Shown: positions 53,863 to 63,999 of the stretch, one piece after another
How the letters are laid out: each line of letters begins with the position of its first letter
How positions within the stretch are numbered: the first letter of the stretch is position 1
Assembly (NCBI RefSeq): GCF_003067705.1
Contig: NZ_QANL01000001.1
Coordinates: forward strand, 186,001 to 250,000
DNA length: 64,000 nucleotides
Direction: 5' to 3'
Source: Planctomonas deserti
GTDB taxonomy: Bacteria; Actinomycetota; Actinomycetes; Actinomycetales; Microbacteriaceae
Notes under the pieces: model-generated
The model's database searches: none
Seen by the model: the letters and a program-made list of their open reading frames with translations, nothing else
What the model was told of the DNA's origin: nothing
Made by a program: the position numbers and the translations under genes

Positions 53863-54516
53863 ATGCGCGAGGTATTCCAGCAGGAGTTGCGAGAGGTCCA
53901 GGACCGTCTCGTCCACATGTCGACCCTCGTCGCCGAGTCCATTGACAACGCCACCCGCGCGTTCAACGAGTCCGAGGTCAGCCTCGCCGAGACCGTCATC
54001 GCCGCCGATCCGCACATCGACGAAGCCGCCCGCAGCCTCGACGACCTCGCCATCCACATCCTCGCCCGCCAGGCGCCGGTGGCCCGCGACCTGCGGATCG
54101 TCGTCAGCGCGCTGCGCATCAGCGCCTCGCTCGAGCGGATGGGCGACCTCGCCGAGCACATCGCGCAGCTCGCGCGCTACCGCTTCCCGGAGAAGGTCGT
54201 TCCGGCCAGCCTCCGCCCGACGTTCGCCGAGCTCGGGCAGCTCGACGTCGCCATCGCCCGCAAGCTGACGGAGCTGCTCACCAGCGAGGACGTGCGCCTC
54301 GCCGAGGAGATCCGCAACGACGACGACCGCATCGACGAGCTGCACCTCAGCGTCTTCGACGCCGTGCTCGGCGAGACCTGGAAGGGCGCGGCGGTGGACA
54401 CCGTCGACTCCACCCTGGCGAGCCGCTACCACGAGCGCTTCGCGGACCACGCGGTGTCGATCGCCAAGACGGTGCAGTACCTCGCCACCGGCGAGCTGGT
54501 GCCGTCCTCCATCTGA
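53863..54516 (+). CDS. phoU: Phosphate signalling protein PhoU
   Basis: A 217-residue all-helical protein of two PhoU repeats, with the metal-site motif ERMGDLAEHIAQLARY in the first and a matching HERFADHAVSIAKTV in the second. PhoU links phosphate transport to the SenX3 kinase and keeps phosphate genes off when phosphate is plentiful. AGGAAGGA precedes the ATG. It is divergent from senX3-regX3. Confidence 0.95.
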   Translation: MREVFQQELREVQDRLVHMSTLVAESIDNATRAFNESEVSLAETVIAADPHIDEAARSLDDLAIHILARQAPVARDLRIVVSALRISASLERMGDLAEHIAQLARYRFPEKVVPASLRPTFAELGQLDVAIARKLTELLTSEDVRLAEEIRNDDDRIDELHLSVFDAVLGETWKGAAVDTVDSTLASRYHERFADHAVSIAKTVQYLATGELVPSSI

Positions 54517-54581
54517 TCGCTCATCGCGGCGATCGCTCGTCGCGGCGACGCCGCTGGCCGCGTCACCGCTTCCCAGCACGC

Positions 54582-54613
54582 GAGAAGGCCCCGGGTTCCC
54601 CCGGGGCCTTCTC
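54582..54613. terminator. Bidirectional terminator between phoU and gpmA
   Basis: GAGAAGGCCCCGGG and CCCGGGGCCTTCTC form a 14-bp perfect stem around TTCC. Confidence 0.8.
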
Positions 54614-54653
54614 CGTTCGGACTGCGCCGCCCGTGCGTCTGTTCCTGCCCTGC

Positions 54654-55409
54654 CTACTTCTTGCCCTGGGCCGCGACGGCCGCCGCTCCGGCCGCGGCGG
54701 CCTCGGGGTCGAGGTAGCGGCCACCCGGCTGAACCGGGGCGAAGTCCTCGTCGAGCTCGTACACGAGCGGGATGCCCGTGGGGATGTTCAGCTCGGAGAT
54801 GTCGGTGTCCGAGATGCCGTCGAGGTGCTTGACGAGCGCGCGGAGCGAGTTGCCGTGCGCCGTCACGAGCACGGTCTTGCCGGCGCGGAGGTCCTCCTTG
54901 ATGTCGGACTCCCAATAGGGCAGCATCCGGTCGATCACGTTCTTCAACGCCTCGGTGCGCGGCAGGTCGTCGCCCAGCGCGGCGTAGCGCGGGTCGTGCG
55001 CCTGCGAGTACTCGTCGTCGTCGTCGATCGGGGGCGGCGGCACGTCGAACGAGCGGCGCCACACCTTGAACTGCTCGGCGCCGTACTCCTCGAGCGTCTG
55101 GGCCTTGTCCTTGCCCTGCAGCGCGCCGTAGTGGCGCTCGTTGAGACGCCAGGACCGCTTGACGTCGATCCAGGAGCGGCCGGCCTTCTTGAGCGCGATG
55201 TTCGCGGTGTCGATCGCCCGCAGCAGCACGGACGTGTAGACGATGTCGGGCAGGAGCCCGGACTCGGCCAGGAGCTCGCCCGCGCGGATCCCCTCCGCCT
55301 CGCCCTGCTCGGTCAGTCCCACGTCGACCCAGCCGGTGAAGAGGTTCTTCTGGTTCCACTCGCTGTTGCCGTGGCGCAGGAGGATGAGCGTGTATGTCGA
55401 GTTCGGCAT
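54654..55409 (-). CDS. gpmA: 2,3-bisphosphoglycerate-dependent phosphoglycerate mutase
   Basis: A 251-residue cofactor-dependent mutase with the phospho-His loop [10 protein letters not shown] (H13), [11 protein letters not shown], and the second catalytic His in [11 protein letters not shown]. It interconverts 3- and 2-phosphoglycerate in glycolysis. The ATG has TACACT six bases upstream and no ribosome-binding site. The promoter region of 77 bp is shared with the divergent methyltransferase gene. Confidence 0.96.
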   Translation of the reverse strand: MPNSTYTLILLRHGNSEWNQKNLFTGWVDVGLTEQGEAEGIRAGELLAESGLLPDIVYTSVLLRAIDTANIALKKAGRSWIDVKRSWRLNERHYGALQGKDKAQTLEEYGAEQFKVWRRSFDVPPPPIDDDDEYSQAHDPRYAALGDDLPRTEALKNVIDRMLPYWESDIKEDLRAGKTVLVTAHGNSLRALVKHLDGISDTDISELNIPTGIPLVYELDEDFAPVQPGGRYLDPEAAAAGAAAVAAQGKK

Positions 55410-55415
55410 TCCGCC

Positions 55416-55421
55416 AGTGTA
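55416..55421 (-). promoter_or_regulatory. -10 element, leaderless start of gpmA
   Basis: TACACT (minus strand) lies six bases before the ATG at 55409. Confidence 0.65.
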
Positions 55422-55474
55422 TCGACCCGCCGCCCGCCGGATCGGGGACCCCGGGTCACGGCGGTGGGCTGCGC

Positions 55475-55480
55475 TAGCGT
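55475..55480 (+). promoter_or_regulatory. -10 element, leaderless start of the methyltransferase gene
   Basis: TAGCGT lies six bases before the ATG at 55487. Confidence 0.6.
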
Positions 55481-55486
55481 GGGACC

Positions 55487-56329
55487 ATGCGCGATCGAGC
55501 CCCGTCGACGCCCATCGGGTCGGTGACGCGTGGCACGACGAACACGAATCGGCTGCGCCGGGTCGACCGCTGGATCACCGCGCTGCCGGAACTGCGCCGG
55601 GCGACCGCGCCCCTCGTCGTCGACCTCGGCTACGGCGCGAGCGGCGTGACCACCTTCGAGCTGTACGGCCGGCTCGCCCGGATGCGGCCGGACGTGCGGG
55701 TCGTCGGCTTCGAGATCGAGCGCGGCCGGGTCGACACGGCGAGGCGACAGCTCGAGGCGCAGGAGGACGAGCGCATCCGCTCGGCCGTGCGGTTCGAGGT
55801 CGGCGGGTTCGAGGTGCCCCTGCCGCCCGGCGACCGGGCCACCGTCGTGCGGGCCTTCAACGTGCTGCGCCAGTACGACGAGGCGGATGTGCTGCCCGCC
55901 TGGCGAACCATGCTCCGACGCGTGGACGCCGACGGCCTGCTCATCGACGGCACCTGCAACGAGGTCGGCCGCGTCGCCGCCTGGGTCGACGTCTCCCCCG
56001 CGGGCCCCCGCAGCCTGACCATCGCGCTCCGGCTGTCCCGGCTCGACCGCCCGTCCGTCGCCGCCGAGCGGCTGCCGAAGGTGCTCATCCACCGGAACGT
56101 GCCGGGCGAGCCGGTGCACGACCTCCTCGTCGCGCTCGACCGCGCGTGGCAGCTGGCCGCACCCCTCGCGTCCTACGGCCCGACCCAGCGCTGGATCGCG
56201 TGCGTGCAGCAGCTGCGCGACGCGGGGTGGCCGGTGATCGGCGGCCGCTCGCGCTGGCGGCTCGGCGAGGTCACGGTGCCGTGGGCGTCGGTGCAGCCGC
56301 GCGGCTTCGCCTGGCCCGAGGAGGGCTGA
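55487..56329 (+). CDS. Class I SAM-dependent methyltransferase
   Basis: A 280-residue protein with a Rossmann-like SAM site: motif [14 protein letters not shown] (about 44-56), an acidic end of strand 2 (GFEIERGRV), and [11 protein letters not shown] later. The substrate is not known. In Microbacteriaceae this conserved gene is often encoded opposite gpmA. It stands alone, followed by REP-like repeats. Confidence 0.8.
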   Translation: MRDRAPSTPIGSVTRGTTNTNRLRRVDRWITALPELRRATAPLVVDLGYGASGVTTFELYGRLARMRPDVRVVGFEIERGRVDTARRQLEAQEDERIRSAVRFEVGGFEVPLPPGDRATVVRAFNVLRQYDEADVLPAWRTMLRRVDADGLLIDGTCNEVGRVAAWVDVSPAGPRSLTIALRLSRLDRPSVAAERLPKVLIHRNVPGEPVHDLLVALDRAWQLAAPLASYGPTQRWIACVQQLRDAGWPVIGGRSRWRLGEVTVPWASVQPRGFAWPEEG

Positions 56330-56632
56330 CCGGGCCGCCTGTCGCGTCCCTTCGACAGGCTCAGGGACCGTATCCGTCCTGTCCGCGGAGACCCCGTTTC
56401 ACGGTCGCTGAGCTCGTCGAAGCGACGCTCGCCGCCTCGGGGTTCCGGCCCTTCGACAGGCTCAGGGACCGTATCCGTCCTGTCCGCGGAGACGGCATCC
56501 ACCGTCGCTGAGCTCGTCGAAGCGACGCTCGCCGCCTCGGGTCCCATCCCTTCGACAGGCTCAGGGACCGTGCGGCTCAGGGACCGTGGTGAGGTTCAGG
56601 GACCGTGCGGCTCCTGTACTCCAATGCCGGGG
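56330..56632. repeat. Cluster of REP-like repeats filling a 303-bp spacer
   Basis: Three copies of CCTTCGACAGGCTCAGGGACC and two of the partly complementary form GTCGCTGAGCTCGTCGAAGC alternate. Copies 1 and 2 sit in a duplicated unit of about 110 bp (TATCCGTCCTGTCCGCGGAG is shared). Shortened GCTCAGGGACCGT pieces follow. No gene is present. Confidence 0.85.
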
Positions 56633-57760
56633 TCAGCGGGTGACGCGGCCCAGGCGCGGGAGGCGCGGCACGTTCGCGACCGCGCCGGCGTCCGGGGGCA
56701 CGATGACCTCCTGCGCCGCGGCGATCGTCACGTCGTCGGCGATCACGAGGAGCTGCGCATCCGGCGCCACGGACCTCTTGATCACGGCGAGCGCGACGGG
56801 TCCGAGCTCGTGGTGCAGCGCGCTCGAGGTCACCGAGCCGACGGCGACCGGCTCCTCCCCCTCGCGAGGCGCGAGCACCGGCGCGCCGGGGCCCGGAAGC
56901 ACGGCGTCGGAGCCGTCGAGGTGCAGCAGCACGAGCCGGCGCGGCGGCTTGCCGAGGTTGTGCACCTTGGCGACCGTCTCCTGCCCGCGGTAGCAGCCCT
57001 TCGTCAGGTGCACGGCGGTGCGCAGCCAGTCGAGCTCGTGCGGGATGCTGCGCTCGTCCACCTCGGCGCCGAAGCGCGGCCGCCACGCGGCGATGCGCAG
57101 CGCCTCGAGCGCGAGCGTGCCGGCCGCGGCCAGCTCGCCGGCCGCCACCCGGTCGGCGACGGACGCCAACTCGGCGCGCGGCACGAGCACCTCGGTCTCG
57201 CGCCACTGGGCGCCCGGGTGGTCATCGGCATGGGAGTACTGGTGCCCACCCGGTCGCACGGCGGACCAGGGGTCGCGCCAGGCGAGGAGAACGCCGTTCG
57301 GCGCCGCGACGGGCAGGCCGAGTGCGGCGGGATCACCGAAGGTGGCGATGGTCGCGTAGTCGCCCGTACGGTCCTGGGGCTCCACGCGCAGCATGAAGCG
57401 CATGCGGGAGAGCCAGGCGAGCAGCTGCTCCGCCTGGTCCCGCTCAACGAGGAGCCACGCGGTCTCGCCGTCGTCGAGCACGCGCACCGCGTGCTCGAGC
57501 CGGCCGTTCGGATCGAGGAGGAGAGTCTCGGCGGACTCGCCGGGGGCGAGGCCGCGAAGGCTCTGACTCGTGAGCGAGTCGAGCCAGGTCAGCCGGTCCT
57601 CACCGGGGATGGCGAGCACGGCACGGTGGGAGAGGTCGACGACGGCGCGGCCGGACTCGAGCGCGCGCTGCTCGAGCACGGGGTTGCCGTAGTGGGCGGC
57701 GACGCCGGCGTCCGGCCCCTCGCCCGACACGGCGCCGGGGAGGGTGAGGAACTCAGTCAA
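56633..57760 (-). CDS. ygfZ: YgfZ/GcvT-type folate-binding protein
   Basis: A 375-residue protein of the YgfZ family, which uses folate to help repair or assemble iron-sulfur enzymes. The signature KGCYRGQE is present, with an N-terminal VVDLSHRAVLAIPGEDRLTWL block as in GcvT. A TTG at 57760 is the start that matches homologues. It lies inside the last codons of the FABP-like gene (8-bp overlap), with GGAAGG upstream. Confidence 0.9.
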   Translation of the reverse strand: MTEFLTLPGAVSGEGPDAGVAAHYGNPVLEQRALESGRAVVDLSHRAVLAIPGEDRLTWLDSLTSQSLRGLAPGESAETLLLDPNGRLEHAVRVLDDGETAWLLVERDQAEQLLAWLSRMRFMLRVEPQDRTGDYATIATFGDPAALGLPVAAPNGVLLAWRDPWSAVRPGGHQYSHADDHPGAQWRETEVLVPRAELASVADRVAAGELAAAGTLALEALRIAAWRPRFGAEVDERSIPHELDWLRTAVHLTKGCYRGQETVAKVHNLGKPPRRLVLLHLDGSDAVLPGPGAPVLAPREGEEPVAVGSVTSSALHHELGPVALAVIKRSVAPDAQLLVIADDVTIAAAQEVIVPPDAGAVANVPRLPRLGRVTR

Positions 57761-58370
57761 CGCGGGCCAGCCTTCCTGAAGCGTGCGTGCGCAGGTCCTG
57801 GCCGAGGGCGGCGATGTCCCACGCCCAGAGCAGGTCGCGCTCCACGAGCCCGTAGATCCGGGTCGCGGCGGAGTAGTTCTTGGAGCCGTCGGTGCGCATG
57901 ACTGCGTCGGTCGCCAGGTCGATGCGCGGGCCGCGCACCTGGCCGAGGTACACCTCGCTTACACCGCCGGGGTGCACGAGGGAGACCTCGATGTCGAAGC
58001 CCTGGTTGTCATTGCGCAGCGTCTCGACGTCGGACGCCGTCCGGTAGGGCGGGTCGCCCACGCCGGGCAGCAGGCCCGGGCCGGGATCCGCGTCGCCGAG
58101 GGGCCGGCTGAGCCGCCAGTAGCCCGTCTCGGTCGCGAGGGGGGTCGTCCCGCCGACGTAACTGTCGCCGGCCGGGTCGCGCAGCCATGTGGACGAGCTG
58201 TAGTTGAGGTGCGGGAGGCCGTCGTGGCTGAAGCTCACGCGCTGGCGGAACTCGTGCCGCTCCACGTCGTCGCCGACGACGTACTCGACCATGCCTGAGC
58301 CCTCCCAGACGCCGAGCAGCCAGGACAGCGGAACGAGCTCAGCGGGCAGCCCGACGGGAAGTTCGATCAT
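57753..58370 (-). CDS. FABP-like (nitrobindin-type) protein
   Basis: A 205-residue beta-barrel protein with the GVWEGSG motif (20-26), the GxWxGxG signature of nitrobindin/THAP4-like proteins. Several members bind haem and react with nitric oxide. The His ligand cannot be assigned with certainty here. It overlaps ygfZ by 8 bp, a conserved pairing in actinobacteria. Confidence 0.87.
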   Translation of the reverse strand: MIELPVGLPAELVPLSWLLGVWEGSGMVEYVVGDDVERHEFRQRVSFSHDGLPHLNYSSSTWLRDPAGDSYVGGTTPLATETGYWRLSRPLGDADPGPGLLPGVGDPPYRTASDVETLRNDNQGFDIEVSLVHPGGVSEVYLGQVRGPRIDLATDAVMRTDGSKNYSAATRIYGLVERDLLWAWDIAALGQDLRTHASGRLARVD

Positions 58371-58413
58371 GGCGCGACCTGTCTTTCGGACTGATCGGCG
58401 GGGAGAGCGAGCG

Positions 58414-58530
58414 TCAGCTCTGACCGCGGAAGAGGTTGTACAGCACGACAACCGAGACGGCGCCGATCGCGAGAGTCGCCAGGACCAGCAGGCCCGTGTA
58501 GAAGAGTTCGAGGGCGATCAGCGAGGACAT
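58414..58530 (-). CDS. Single-helix small membrane protein
   Basis: A 38-residue ORF from an ATG at 58530 to a TGA at 58416-58414. One hydrophobic helix (about 11-31) is followed by LYNLFRGQS. TAAAAT lies exactly six bases before the ATG, a textbook leaderless start. The gene is co-directional with the FABP-like gene, 43 bp upstream of it. Confidence 0.7.
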   Translation of the reverse strand: MSSLIALELFYTGLLVLATLAIGAVSVVVLYNLFRGQS

Positions 58531-58536
58531 AGATCG

Positions 58537-58542
58537 ATTTTA
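58537..58542 (-). promoter_or_regulatory. -10 element, leaderless start of the 38-residue gene
   Basis: TAAAAT (minus strand) lies six bases before the ATG at 58530 and overlaps the stop codon of the upstream gene. Confidence 0.7.
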
Positions 58543-58809
58543 GCCCACCGGCGGCGACACGGCCGCCAGCACCGCGGTCGCGAGGGCGAGCAGCACCACG
58601 AGGCCGCACACGCTGAGCATCGCCCGCCCGACGAAGCCGGTCTTGCGAGGCAGCGCGAGCTGGATGAGGAAGGTGACGATCACGCCGGCGCCGAGCACGA
58701 CGGGCAGCCAGTCGAGGTAGTCGCCGGGGGCGGCCAGTGCGGCGACGAGGACGATGCCGACGACCCCGAGGATCCACACCGGCACGACGCTCTTCCACTG
58801 GCCAACCAC
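58540..58809 (-). CDS. Three-helix membrane protein
   Basis: An 89-residue protein with three hydrophobic segments (about 9-30, 34-52 and 62-85) and no known domain. The GTG at 58809 is taken because CACAAT lies six bases upstream in a leaderless arrangement. A GTG nine codons earlier is possible. It is divergent from glnR. Confidence 0.75.
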   Translation of the reverse strand: MVGQWKSVVPVWILGVVGIVLVAALAAPGDYLDWLPVVLGAGVIVTFLIQLALPRKTGFVGRAMLSVCGLVVLLALATAVLAAVSPPVG

Positions 58810-58815
58810 CCGTTC

Positions 58816-58821
58816 ATTGTG
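58816..58821 (-). promoter_or_regulatory. Possible -10 for the three-helix membrane protein gene
   Basis: CACAAT (minus strand) lies six bases before the GTG at 58809. The first position departs from consensus. Confidence 0.4.
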
Positions 58822-58948
58822 CCGCACGGCCCTCACCGCTGCGGCGCCCCGACCGGGCGGGCGGCCGCCTGCGATCCCCGGGGGAGGGAAAAGGACGCCG
58901 CGCGAGCGCCGCTAGGATGAGAAAAATTCCGGGACGAGAGGATCGTGA

Positions 58949-59641
58949 GTGGCGCAGCTGTTGATCCTCACGTCTGCGACGGACGTGGAGGCGCTCCCGT
59001 CGCTCGCCCTCCTCAGCCACCGAGTCCGCTCCATCCCCGCGGAGCCGGCCAGCCTCGTCAACGCCCCGTCCTCGGACCTCATCCTCGTCGACGCCCGCGC
59101 CGACCTGGCCAGCGCGAAGTCGCTCTGCAAGATCCTCACGACCACGGGTGTGAACGTTCCGCTCGTGCTCATCCTCACCGAGGGGGGACTCACCGCGGTG
59201 AGCGCCGACTGGGGTGCGAGCGACGTCATCCTCGAGTCGGCGGGTCCCGCGGAGGTGGACGCCCGCATCCGGCTCGTGATCGGCCGCGCCACCGAGGTGC
59301 ACACCGCGTCGAAGATCCAGGCATCCGGCGTCGTGATCGACGAGGCGAGCTACTCGGCGAAGGTGCACGGCACGCCGCTCGATCTCACCTTCAAGGAGTT
59401 CGAGCTCCTGCGCTTCCTCGCCACGCACCCGTCCCGCGTCTTCACCCGGGAGCAGCTGCTGAGCGAGGTGTGGGGCTACGACTACTTCGGCGGCACCCGC
59501 ACCGTCGACGTGCATGTGCGACGCCTCCGGGCGAAGCTCGGCGATCTGGAGTCGCTGATCGGCACGGTGCGCAACGTGGGCTACCGCTTCAACGTGTACG
59601 AGGATGACGATGAGCGTTCCGGTTCGGCTGTCCGCTCCTAG
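58949..59641 (+). CDS. glnR: Orphan OmpR-type nitrogen regulator GlnR
   Basis: A 230-residue atypical response regulator. The receiver-like half has [17 protein letters not shown] and LTEGGL in the positions of actinobacterial GlnR and lacks the usual acidic cluster and lysine, so it works without a kinase. The C-terminal winged helix ([43 protein letters not shown]) is typical GlnR. It controls ammonium and nitrate assimilation genes. The GTG at 58949 has GAGAGG upstream. mshD overlaps its end. Confidence 0.9.
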   Translation: MAQLLILTSATDVEALPSLALLSHRVRSIPAEPASLVNAPSSDLILVDARADLASAKSLCKILTTTGVNVPLVLILTEGGLTAVSADWGASDVILESAGPAEVDARIRLVIGRATEVHTASKIQASGVVIDEASYSAKVHGTPLDLTFKEFELLRFLATHPSRVFTREQLLSEVWGYDYFGGTRTVDVHVRRLRAKLGDLESLIGTVRNVGYRFNVYEDDDERSGSAVRS

Positions 59642-60563
59642 CCCCGGCGACCCCGAGTCGCTCGCCCGGTTCCGCCGGCTCGTCGCGGACGCGGAGCGGG
59701 TGGACGGGCAGCGCGCCGTCAACGAGCAGTCGATGCTGACGGTGGGACGCGATCGCGGTCCCGTCCTCCTCGAGGCGCACGTCGGCGACTCCCTCGCGGG
59801 CGCGGCCGTGCTCGCGACACCCGAGGACGCCGCCGGGTCGGCCGAGGCCGAGTTCCTCGTCGCCCCCGAGTTCCGCCGAAGCGGGGTCGGAACGGCGATC
59901 CTGGCCCACCTCGTCGATTCCGCCCCACACGGTCTCGCCGTCTGGGCCCACGGCGATCACCCCGGCGCCGCGGCGCTGGCCCGCCGCTTCGACCTCCGGC
60001 GCGCCCGCGTGCTGCTCAAGCTGTCCGCGCCCCCGGGCGCCGATCAGACGCCCTGGCAGCGCACCGACCTCAGCCTCTCCGCCTTCGACGCCGACCGGGA
60101 CGCCGACGACTGGCTGCGCCTCAACGCGCTCGCCTTCGCCGGCCACCCGGAGCAGGGCGGCCAGACGCGGGACGACCTGGACGCCCGGCGTGCGGAGCCC
60201 TGGTTCGACCCCGACGACTTCCTCCTCGCCCGGGACGCGTCCGGCACGCTCGTCGGCTTCTGCTGGCTCAAGGTCGAGGTGCCCGAGGGCGACCCCGCCG
60301 GCGCGGCGGACGGCGGCGCCGCCGTCGAGGGCGTCCCCGCGAACGCCGACGTCGAGGGCGAGATCTACGTGCTTGGCGTGCATCCGGACCGGGCCGGCGC
60401 CGGGATCGGCCGGTCGCTGCTGCGTGCGGGGCTCGACCGGCTCCGCGTGCGGGGCGTGAGCCGCGTGACCCTCTATGTGGAGGAGGAGAACGCCTCCGCG
60501 GTGCGCCTGTACCGGTCCGAGGGCTTCACCGACGCGGCCGTGGACGTGCAGTACCGCCGCTGA
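59610..60563 (+). CDS. mshD: Mycothiol synthase
   Basis: A 317-residue protein with two GNAT folds. The N-terminal one is degenerate. The C-terminal one has the acetyl-CoA loop [15 protein letters not shown] and the ending [19 protein letters not shown]. MshD acetylates Cys-GlcN-Ins in the last step of mycothiol synthesis. The ATG at 59610 is preferred because GAGG lies six bases upstream. An ATG two codons earlier is possible. It overlaps glnR by 32 bp. Confidence 0.93.
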   Translation: MSVPVRLSAPSPGDPESLARFRRLVADAERVDGQRAVNEQSMLTVGRDRGPVLLEAHVGDSLAGAAVLATPEDAAGSAEAEFLVAPEFRRSGVGTAILAHLVDSAPHGLAVWAHGDHPGAAALARRFDLRRARVLLKLSAPPGADQTPWQRTDLSLSAFDADRDADDWLRLNALAFAGHPEQGGQTRDDLDARRAEPWFDPDDFLLARDASGTLVGFCWLKVEVPEGDPAGAADGGAAVEGVPANADVEGEIYVLGVHPDRAGAGIGRSLLRAGLDRLRVRGVSRVTLYVEEENASAVRLYRSEGFTDAAVDVQYRR

Positions 60564-60729
60564 CCGCAGTGCCCCGTGCGGCCACGCTCCTGTGACGGCC
60601 CGGTCCCCTGCCCCGATCGGCGCACCTGCATCTCCGACGGGCACTCCCCCGGCCGGCGGCGACCAGGGTTCGCCCCGGGTCCGCCGTCGGTTCCCCGGCC
60701 GTTTCCGTTCCCGGAGAGCCGCACGGTGA

Positions 60730-60735
60730 CAAGAT
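60730..60735 (+). promoter_or_regulatory. Possible -10, leaderless start of ppk1
   Basis: CAAGAT lies six bases before the ATG at 60742. Confidence 0.45.
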
Positions 60736-60741
60736 GGATCA

Positions 60742-62925
60742 ATGGACAGCGAAACGTACCTCGGGGACGCGAAGGCCGTCACGGACCTTCTCGACGATTT
60801 CGACGAGGAGGAGACGACGAGCGTCGACGACGGCTCACTGCCGGAGGACCGCTTCCTCGACCGCGAGCTCAGCTGGCTCGCCTTCAACCAGCGGGTGCTC
60901 GAGCTCGCCGAGGATCCCCGCCTGCCCGTGCTCGAGCGGGCCAACTTCCTGGCCATCTTCGCCAGCAACCTCGACGAGTTCTTCATGGTGCGGGTCGCCG
61001 GTCTCAAGCGCCGCATCGCGACCGGTCTCGCCGTCCCGACCGTCACCGGCCGCACGCCCACCGAGGTGCTGGCCGACATCAACCGCACCGCGTACGAGCT
61101 GCAGCGCAGGCACGCGGAGGCGTTCCGCTCCGGCGTGAAGCCGGCGCTGTACGACGCGAACATCCGCATCGTCGAGTGGGACGAGCTGGACGACTCCCAG
61201 CGCGATCACCTGCGGCAGACGTTCGCCCAGCAGATCTTCCCGGTGCTCATGCCGCTCGCGGTGGACCCGGCACACCCGTTCCCCTATATCTCCGGCCTCT
61301 CGCTGAACCTCTCGGTGCGCGTGCGCAACCCGAAGACCGGCAGGCAGGAGTTCGCGCGCATCAAGGTGCCGCAGATGCTGCCCCGGTTCCTGCCGCTCGG
61401 CGCGGACTCCGGCTCGGGCGTGCTCGAGTTCATCGCGCTCGAGGACCTCATCTCGAACCAGCTGGAGGACCTGTTCCCCGGCATGGAGATCGTGGAGCAC
61501 CACGTCTTCCGGGTCACCCGCAACGAGGACGTGGAGATCGAGGAGGACGAGACCGAGAACCTCATCCAGGCCCTCGAGAAGGAGCTGCTCCGACGCCGCT
61601 TCGGCCCGCCGATCCGGCTCGAGATCTCGGACGACATGGACCCGGTGACGCTCGACCTGCTCGTGCGCGAGCTGGACATCACCGAGCAGGAGGTCTACAC
61701 CCTCCCCTCGCCGCTGGACCTCGGCGGCCTCTTCTCGATCGCGAAGATCGACCGGCCCGCGCTGCACTACCCGAACCACGTGCCGACGACGAGCCTGCCG
61801 ATCATGCCGACCGAGCCGAACTCGAAGCCCGACATCTTCCGCTCCATCGCGCGCCAGGACATCCTCCTGCACCACCCGTACGAGTCGTTCGCGACGAGCG
61901 TGCAGGCCTTCCTGGAGCAGGCCGCGGCCGACCCGCACGTGCTCGCCATCAAGCAGACGCTGTACCGCACCTCCGGCGACAGCCCCATCGTCGAGGCCCT
62001 CATCGACGCGGCGGAGTCCGGCAAGCAGGTGCTCGCGCTCGTCGAGATCAAGGCCCGCTTCGACGAGCAGAACAACATCAGCTGGGCGCGCAAGCTCGAG
62101 AAGGCCGGCGTGCACGTCGTCTACGGCCTGGTCGGGCTGAAGACCCACTGCAAGCTCGCCCTCGTGGTGCGGAACGAGAAGGGGCGCCTGCGCCACTACA
62201 GCCACATCGGCACCGGCAACTACAACCCGAAGACGAGTCGCATCTACGAGGACCTCGGCCTGCTCACCGCGGACGACACCGTCGGCAAGGACCTCACCCG
62301 CCTGTTCAACGAGCTGTCCGGGTACGCCATCGAGAAGAAGTTCAAGCGCCTCCTCGTCGCCCCGCTGCACCTGCGGAAGGGGCTGCTCAAGCGCATCGCG
62401 ATCGAGACGAAGAACGCCCAGGAGGGCAAGCCGAGCGGCATCCAGATCAAGGTCAACTCGATCGTCGACGAGGCCATCATCGACGCGCTGTACCGCGCGA
62501 GCGCGGCGGGCGTGCCGATCGACATCTGGGTGCGCGGCATCTGCGCGGTGAAGCCCGGCCAGGCGGGCCTGAGCGAGAACATCCGCGTGCGCTCCATCCT
62601 CGGCCGCTACCTCGAGCACTCCCGCGTGTTCTCCTTCGTCAACGACGGCGACAAGCAGATGTACATCGGCAGCGCCGACATGATGCACCGCAACCTCGAC
62701 CGCCGGGTCGAGGCGCTCGTGCGGCTGGTCGACCCGGACCAGATCAAGGAGATCGACCACCTCTTCGAGCTCGCCATGGCGCCGACCACGTCGTCCTGGT
62801 GGCTCGACGAGACCGGCATCTGGACCAGGCACCACCTGGACGACGAGGGCACCGTGCTCGACGACATGCAGAACCGGGTCATGTACCAGGTGTCGCGGAG
62901 GCGGCGCTCCGGTGCCTTCCGGTGA
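60742..62925 (+). CDS. ppk1: Polyphosphate kinase 1
   Basis: A 727-residue Ppk1 with N domain ([32 protein letters not shown]), head domain, and two phospholipase-D-like catalytic domains. The autophosphorylated His is in [13 protein letters not shown] (H488), and DRRVEAL is near the end. It builds polyphosphate from ATP. An acidic extension of about 35 residues precedes the N domain. mutT1 overlaps its 3' end by 14 bp. A second, VTC-type polymerase is encoded at 7352. Confidence 0.96.
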   Translation: MDSETYLGDAKAVTDLLDDFDEEETTSVDDGSLPEDRFLDRELSWLAFNQRVLELAEDPRLPVLERANFLAIFASNLDEFFMVRVAGLKRRIATGLAVPTVTGRTPTEVLADINRTAYELQRRHAEAFRSGVKPALYDANIRIVEWDELDDSQRDHLRQTFAQQIFPVLMPLAVDPAHPFPYISGLSLNLSVRVRNPKTGRQEFARIKVPQMLPRFLPLGADSGSGVLEFIALEDLISNQLEDLFPGMEIVEHHVFRVTRNEDVEIEEDETENLIQALEKELLRRRFGPPIRLEISDDMDPVTLDLLVRELDITEQEVYTLPSPLDLGGLFSIAKIDRPALHYPNHVPTTSLPIMPTEPNSKPDIFRSIARQDILLHHPYESFATSVQAFLEQAAADPHVLAIKQTLYRTSGDSPIVEALIDAAESGKQVLALVEIKARFDEQNNISWARKLEKAGVHVVYGLVGLKTHCKLALVVRNEKGRLRHYSHIGTGNYNPKTSRIYEDLGLLTADDTVGKDLTRLFNELSGYAIEKKFKRLLVAPLHLRKGLLKRIAIETKNAQEGKPSGIQIKVNSIVDEAIIDALYRASAAGVPIDIWVRGICAVKPGQAGLSENIRVRSILGRYLEHSRVFSFVNDGDKQMYIGSADMMHRNLDRRVEALVRLVDPDQIKEIDHLFELAMAPTTSSWWLDETGIWTRHHLDDEGTVLDDMQNRVMYQVSRRRRSGAFR

Positions 62926-63883
62926 TGGGGGCCGGCGCCTGAGCACGGCCGACGGGGTCGTCTACGCGGCCGGCGCGGTCGTGTGGCGGCGCATCGGCGA
63001 CGACGTGCAGGTCCTGGTCATCCACCGCACCCAGCACAAGGACTTCAGCCTGCCGAAGGGCAAGCTCGACCCCGGCGAGGCGCTGCCCCAGACCGCCGTG
63101 CGCGAGGTGTTCGAGGAGACCGGCCTGCGCGTGTTCCTCGGCACCCCGCTCGGCGCCGTGGAGTACCCGATCCCGAACGGGCGCACCAAGGAGGTGCACT
63201 ACTGGGCCGCGGAGGCGACGAAGAAGGCCGTCGCAGAGTCGACGTTCACGCCCAACAAAGAGGTGGACGGGCTCGACTGGCTGCCCATCCCGACCGCGCT
63301 CGCGCTGCTGACCTACGCGAGCGACATCGACGTGCTGCAACTCTTCGCCGACCAGCTCGACCGCGGGGTCGAGCGCACGTTCGCCCTGATCGTGCTGCGA
63401 CACGGCAAGGCCGTGCAGCCCTACGAGTGGGACGGCCCCGACGCATCCCGCCCGCTGAAGCCGCGCGGTCGGCGCCAGGCCGGCGCGATCGTCCCCACGC
63501 TCGAGACGTTCGGGCCGCGCGTGCTCATCAGCAGCACCGCGACCCGGTGCATCGAGACGCTGCAGCCCACCGCGGAGGCCCTGGGCCTCGAAATCCGGAC
63601 GACGGCCGGGATCAGCCAGGACGCCTACGAGGAGCACGGCGGGTCGGTGCGGGACATCGTGGAGAGGCGCATCGAGCGGCGGAAGACCGCCGTGCTGTGC
63701 AGCCACAGTCCGGTGCTCCCGGAGATCCTGCACGAGATCGCGGTGCTCACCGAGACGCGCTCCGCGCTGCGGCTCACCCGGGCCGGGATGCTGAGCCCGG
63801 CGGAGTTCACCGTCGTGCACCTCTCCGCCGACGACCCGACGCTGGGCATCGCGGCGATCGAGACCCACTCCCCGAAGGAGTAG
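62912..63883 (+). CDS. mutT1: Nudix hydrolase-histidine phosphatase fusion (MutT1 type)
   Basis: A 323-residue fusion. The Nudix box ([20 protein letters not shown], then TGL) lies in the first 140 residues. The C-terminal histidine phosphatase domain has VLRHGKAV (His near 167) and a second His in LCSHSPVL. Mycobacterial MutT1 hydrolyses 8-oxo-dGTP and diadenosine polyphosphates in two steps. GTG start with GGAGG 10 bases upstream, inside the ppk1 end, a conserved ppk-mutT1 pairing. Confidence 0.92.
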   Translation: MPSGDGGRRLSTADGVVYAAGAVVWRRIGDDVQVLVIHRTQHKDFSLPKGKLDPGEALPQTAVREVFEETGLRVFLGTPLGAVEYPIPNGRTKEVHYWAAEATKKAVAESTFTPNKEVDGLDWLPIPTALALLTYASDIDVLQLFADQLDRGVERTFALIVLRHGKAVQPYEWDGPDASRPLKPRGRRQAGAIVPTLETFGPRVLISSTATRCIETLQPTAEALGLEIRTTAGISQDAYEEHGGSVRDIVERRIERRKTAVLCSHSPVLPEILHEIAVLTETRSALRLTRAGMLSPAEFTVVHLSADDPTLGIAAIETHSPKE

Positions 63884-63912
63884 GAGAGCCGGCGGTCTCG
63901 GTCCCACGGTCC

Positions 63913-63999
63913 TCCACGGTCCCTGAGCCTGTCGAAGGGACGCGACGAACCCCGAGACCCAGCACCGCTCTCGTCGCTTCGACGAGAGCAGCGACCGTA
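63913..63999. repeat. REP-like dispersed repeat copies at the right edge
   Basis: GGTCCCTGAGCCTGTCGAAG (63918-63937) and a GTCGCTTCGACGAGAGCAGC variant belong to the same family as those at 46530 and 56330. They follow mutT1 and run toward the window edge. Confidence 0.75.
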
